From Hesseltinella vesiculosa (taxonomy: Eukaryota > Mucoromycota > Mucoromycetes > Mucorales > Cunninghamellaceae), in contig MCGT01000010.1 of NCBI GenBank assembly GCA_002104935.1, positions 719,710 through 783,709 on the forward strand: DNA of 64,000 bases, given 5' to 3'. Positions 59,743-64,000 of this stretch are shown piece after piece. The position numbers and the translations under genes were made by a program. Each line of letters begins with the position of its first letter. Within the stretch, counting starts at the first letter, position 1. Under the pieces are notes generated by a model. That model was given only the letters and a program-made list of their open reading frames with translations, ran no database searches and had not been told where the DNA came from.

Positions 59743-61979
59743 GCGGCACCCGCATTTTTTTTATTTTTATAGGGATGAGTAAGCGGGGCAGGGTGGGCCA
59801 ATGGGGGTGAACTTTTGCATGAGGGTAGACCAGTAATGGATGGGTATGCACTAAAAAAACGAGGCGGATTGAATCACTGGCAAGCCAGGTAGAAGCGTTT
59901 TTTTCCATCGGTTGAGCCTGTTTAAGCTGGTGAAGTTAGCAAAAAGAAAAAAAATGGGTAGAGTTGGCAGCCAATGAGCGTGGATTTTGGTATGCAGGTA
60001 GACCATCTATGGAAGGGTATGCACTAAAAAAACGAGGCGGATCGAATCATGGGCAAGCCAGGAAAAAGCGTTTTTTTCGATCGGTTGAGCCCGTTTAAGC
60101 TGGTGAAGTTAGCAAAAAAAAAAAAGAGGCACTATCTAAAAAGGGGGAAATGAAAGTCCGCTACCGGTACATAGCAAAAAAGAAAAAAAGATGGGGGTGA
60201 ACCTCGAACTCCTGACATGCGCACTGACGTGTCGGTTTAATACCGACAAGCCAGCCACCCCCTCTGTCCACCAGAATTCGACGTCAACGACACTCAGCAT
60301 TGGCCGCCTCAGCCAATCACAGCAGGCCATTTCCTTACAAATCGGCGGAGTTGGCTGCCAATCAGGGTGGATTTTTATTTTTAGCTTGTCTGAGTCGTAT
60401 CCAATTGAAGCAGGGCATTTGCTTGTCCGCCTAAACAAACAAAGGCGGCACCCGCTTTTTTTTTTTTTTACTGTAGGGAAGAGTAAGCGGTGCAAGGTGG
60501 GCCAATGGGGGTGAGCTTTTGCATGAAGGTAGACCAGTTATGGATGGGTATGCACTAAAAAAACGAGACGGATCGAATCATGGGCAAGCCAGGAAAAAGC
60601 GTTTTTTTCCATCGGTTGAGCCCGTTTAAGCTGGTGAAGTTAGAAAAAAGAAAAAAAATGGGTAGAGTTGACAGCCAATGAGAGTGCAAGAAAAAAGAGC
60701 GGGATCGAATCCTGGGCAAGGCAGGTGCGGTTGTGCGGAGCTTAATATTATCTGGAAGGCTCTGGAAGGTTCTGGGACCTTCCTTTTTTTAGCTAGTGCA
60801 TGTCTCAGCCAATTACAGTAGGGTTTTGACCCCTCCGCTTAAAGAAACGGCGTCACTTCCTTTTTTTATTTTTTTATTTTTTTTAGCGCAAAGTACTGTA
60901 CAAGTAAAAAAGAGCATGCCAGAGTAAAAAAAAAAAAAAAAAAGGCAAAAAATCCCGTTCCGGATGATGCCTTACCGCTCAGTAGGTGTACGATAAGACA
61001 GCACCATTCGGGAGAAAGCCAGGGGTTTACGATGTCGGGTGAGGACTCGAACTCTGAACATGCAGTTTAAAGCGCCAATTTTTGGCATATACGCTAGCAA
61101 TCCCGGTTTTTTAGCCATAATTTAGACCCGAACATACCCCCGACAATGTTACACAAACATCCAAATATAGCGATTTTACCGGGCAGTGCTTTACCATCAG
61201 CAAAAAAAGAGCGGAGTAGTCTTATCCAATTGAAGCAGGGCATTTGCTCCTCCGCCTAAACAAACAAAAGGCGGCACCCGCTTTTTTTTATTTTAAGGTA
61301 GGGGAAGAGTAAGCGGGGCAAGGTGGGCCGATGAGGGTGAGCTTTTGCATGAAGGTAGAGCAGTTATGGATGGGTATGCACTAAAAAAACGAGACGGTTC
61401 GAATCATGGGCAAGTCAGGTAGAAGCGTTTTTTTCCATCGGTTGAGCCTGTTTAAGCTGGTGAAGTTAGTAAAAAGAAAAAAAATGCGTAGAGTTGGCTG
61501 CCAATGAGCGTGGATTTTGGTATGCAGGTAGAGCAGTTATGGATGGGTACGCACTAAAAAAACGAGACGGATCGAATCATGGGCAAGTCATGTAGAAGCG
61601 TTTTTTTCTATCGGTTGAGCCTGTTTAAGCTGGTGAAGTTAGCAAAAAAAAAAGAGGCTCTATCTAAAAAGGGGAAAATGAAAGTCCGCTACCAGTACAT
61701 AGGAAAAAAAAAAGAAGGGGGTTCGTCACGGGTGAGGTTCGAACTCTTAATATGCGTATTGAGGTGTCAGTTTAATACCGACAGGCCAGCCGTCCCCTCT
61801 GTACACCAGGATTTCAACTCAATGACACTCAGCATTGGCCGCCTCAGCCAATCACAGCAGGCTATTTCCTTACAAATCGGCGGAGTTGGCTGCCAATCAG
61901 GATGGGTTTTTATTTTTAGCTTGTCTGAGTCGTATCCAATTGAAGCAGGGCATTTGCTTGTCCGCCTAAACAAACAAAG
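59743..61979. repeat. 2.24-kb satellite unit, copy 3
   Basis: 2237 bp; the shorter length is explained by shorter A-runs (for example at 60926-60943 and 61643-61653). Same sub-repeat order; hairpin with T7 at 60764-60790. Confidence 0.95.
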
Positions 61980-64000
61980 GCGGCACCCGCATTTTTTTTA
62001 TTTTTATAGGGATGAGTAAGCGGGGCAGGGTGGGCCAATGGGGTGAACTTTTGCATGAGGGTAGACCAGTAATGGATGGGTATGCACTAAAAAAACGAGG
62101 CGGATTGAATCACTGGCAAGCCAGGTAGAAGCGTTTTTTTCCATCGGTTGAGCCTGTTTAAGCTGGTGAAGTTAGCAAAAAGAAAAAAAATGGGTAGAGT
62201 TGGCAGCCAATGAGCGTGGATTTTGGTATGCAGGTAGACCATCTATGGAAGGGTATGCACTAAAAAAACGAGGCGGATCGAATCATGGGCAAGCCAGGAA
62301 AAAGCGTTTTTTTCGATCGGTTGAGCCCGTTTAAGCTGGTGAAGTTAGCAAAAAAAAAAAAAGAGGCACTATCTAAAAAGGGGGAAATGAAAGTCCGCTA
62401 CCGGTACATAGCAAAAAAGAAAAAAAGATGGGGGTGAACCTCGAACTCCTGACATGCGCACTGACGTGTCGGTTTAATACCGACAAGCCAGCCACCCCTC
62501 TGTCCACCAGAATTCGACGTCAACGACACTCAGCATTGGCCGCCTCAGCCAATCACAGCAGGCCATTTCCTTACAAATCGGCGGAGTTGGCTGCCAATCA
62601 GGGTGGATTTTTATTTTTAGCTTGTCTGAGTCGTATCCAATTGAAGCAGGGCATTTGCTTGTCCGCCTAAACAAACAAAGGCGGCACCCGCTTTTTTTTT
62701 TTTTTACTGTAGGGAAGAGTAAGCGGTGCAAGGTGGGCCAATGGGGGTGAGCTTTTGCATGAAGGTAGACCAGTTATGGATGGGTATGCACTAAAAAAAC
62801 GAGACGGATCGAATCATGGGCAAGCCAGGAAAAAGCGTTTTTTTCCATCGGTTGAGCCGTTTAAGCTGGTGAAGTTAGAAAAAGAAAAAAAATGGGTAGA
62901 GTTGACAGCCAATGAGAGTGCAAGAAAAAGAGCGGGATCGAATCCTGGGCAAGGCAGGTGCGGTTGTGCGGAGCTTAATATTATCTGGAAGGCTCTGGAA
63001 GGTTCTGGGACCTTCCTTTTTTTAGCTAGTGCATGTCTCAGCCAATTACAGTAGGTTTTGACCCCTCCGCTTAAAGAAACGGCGTCACTTCCTTTTTTTA
63101 TTTTTTTATTTTTTTTAGCGCAAAGTACTGTACAAGTAAAAAAGAGCATGCCAGAGTAAAAAAAAAAAAAAAAAAAGGCAAAAAATCCCGTTCCGGATGA
63201 TGCCTTACCGCTCAGTAGGTGTACGATAAGACAGCACCATTCGGGAGAAAGCCAGGGGTTTACGATGTCGGGTGAGGACTCGAACTCTGAACATGCAGTT
63301 TAAAGCGCCAATTTTTGGCATATACGCTAGCAATCCCGGTTTTTTAGCCATAATTTAGACCCGAACATACCCCGACAATGTTACACAAACATCCAAATAT
63401 AGCGATTTTACCGGGCAGTGCTTTACCATCAGCAAAAAAAGAGCGGAGTAGTCTTATCCAATTGAAGCAGGGCATTTGCTCCTCCGCCTAAACAAACAAA
63501 AGGCGGCACCCGCTTTTTTTTATTTTAAGGTAGGGGAAGAGTAAGCGGGCAAGGTGGGCCGATGAGGGTGAGCTTTTGCATGAAGGTAGAGCAGTTATGG
63601 ATGGGTATGCACTAAAAAAACGAGACGGTTCGAATCATGGGCAAGTCAGGTAGAAGCGTTTTTTTCCATCGGTTGAGCCTGTTTAAGCTGGTGAAGTTAG
63701 TAAAAAGAAAAAAAATGCGTAGAGTTGGCTGCCAATGAGCGTGGATTTTGGTATGCAGGTAGAGCAGTTATGGATGGGTACGCACTAAAAAAACGAGACG
63801 GATCGAATCATGGGCAAGTCATGTAGAAGCGTTTTTTTCTATCGGTTGAGCCTGTTTAAGCTGGTGAAGTTAGCAAAAAAAAAAAGAGGCTCTATCTAAA
63901 AAGGGAAATGAAAGTCCGCTACCAGTACATAGGAAAAAAAAAAAGAAGGGGTTCGTCACGGGTGAGGTTCGAACTCTTAATATGCGTATTGAGGTGTCAG
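61980..64000. repeat. 2.24-kb satellite unit, copy 4 (cut by window end)
   Basis: 2021 bp of a fourth unit that runs into the window end, so the array is longer than seen. Unlike copies 1-3 it has many single-base losses inside G, C and A runs (near 62039, 62495, 62857, 62878, 62925, 63052, 63371, 63548, 63902, 63948). These break the open frames shared by the other copies. Confidence 0.93.

Noticed and set aside
55710..62731. Repeated 95-119-codon open frames on both strands of the satellite units
   Set aside because: They overlap each other on opposite strands, have no domain or splice context, and exist because the unit is copied; frame breaks appear as soon as homopolymers change.

Overview
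The window is nuclear DNA of an early-diverging fungus, most likely a Mucoromycota (Mucorales-like) species. The genes are split by many short introns (about 50-110 bp, GT-AG, often with very long T-runs before the acceptor). Housekeeping proteins read as fungal orthologues. The mix of TA-target DNA transposons, a Fanzor (eukaryotic TnpB-like) gene and a CadD-type cadmium transporter also fits that group. The species call is inference, not proof.

Layout. 0-9.8 kb is transposon-rich: a single-exon CadD-like transporter, an intact Tc1/mariner/IS630-type transposase, a 771-bp element with TA flanks and a broken transposase, a 25-bp minisatellite, a foldback-like element with about 380-bp inverted arms, and two opposed remnants of a pogo/Tigger transposase. 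9.8-31.2 kb is a dense housekeeping block: very long glycogenin (-), PTH2 (-), CorA-type Mg2+ transporter (+), TMEM208/SND2 (+), CstF-64/Rna15 (-), an importin-alpha-like armadillo protein (+), Rad26/CSB ATPase (-), a Fanzor remnant (-) and the complex I assembly factor NDUFAF2 (-). 31.9-33.8 kb holds an unrecognised coding remnant and a clearly broken lanosterol synthase (ERG7) fragment. 34.9-38.2 kb is a Fanzor-type RNA-guided nuclease gene. 38.9-51.1 kb returns to housekeeping: a Pumilio protein (-), a large BRE4-like membrane protein (+), an unrecognised decayed gene (-), SRP54 (-) and adenylate kinase (+). 51.3-54 kb holds remnants of a helicase/zinc-finger mobile-element-like locus. From 55.26 kb to the window end lies a tandem array of 2.24-kb units (3.9 copies, not closed), each with nested sub-repeats carrying tRNA-promoter-like motifs.

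The functional genes cover carbon storage priming, translation quality control, Mg2+ transport, ER targeting (SND2, SRP54), mRNA 3'-end formation, nuclear import, transcription-coupled repair, complex I assembly and nucleotide balance. They are ordinary neighbours rather than one pathway. The most interesting items are the Fanzor gene, which has the displaced RuvC-II glutamate typical of that family and also apparent reading-frame breaks, and the higher-order satellite array. The last satellite copy shows many one-base homopolymer deletions, which suggests the sequence there is less accurate.
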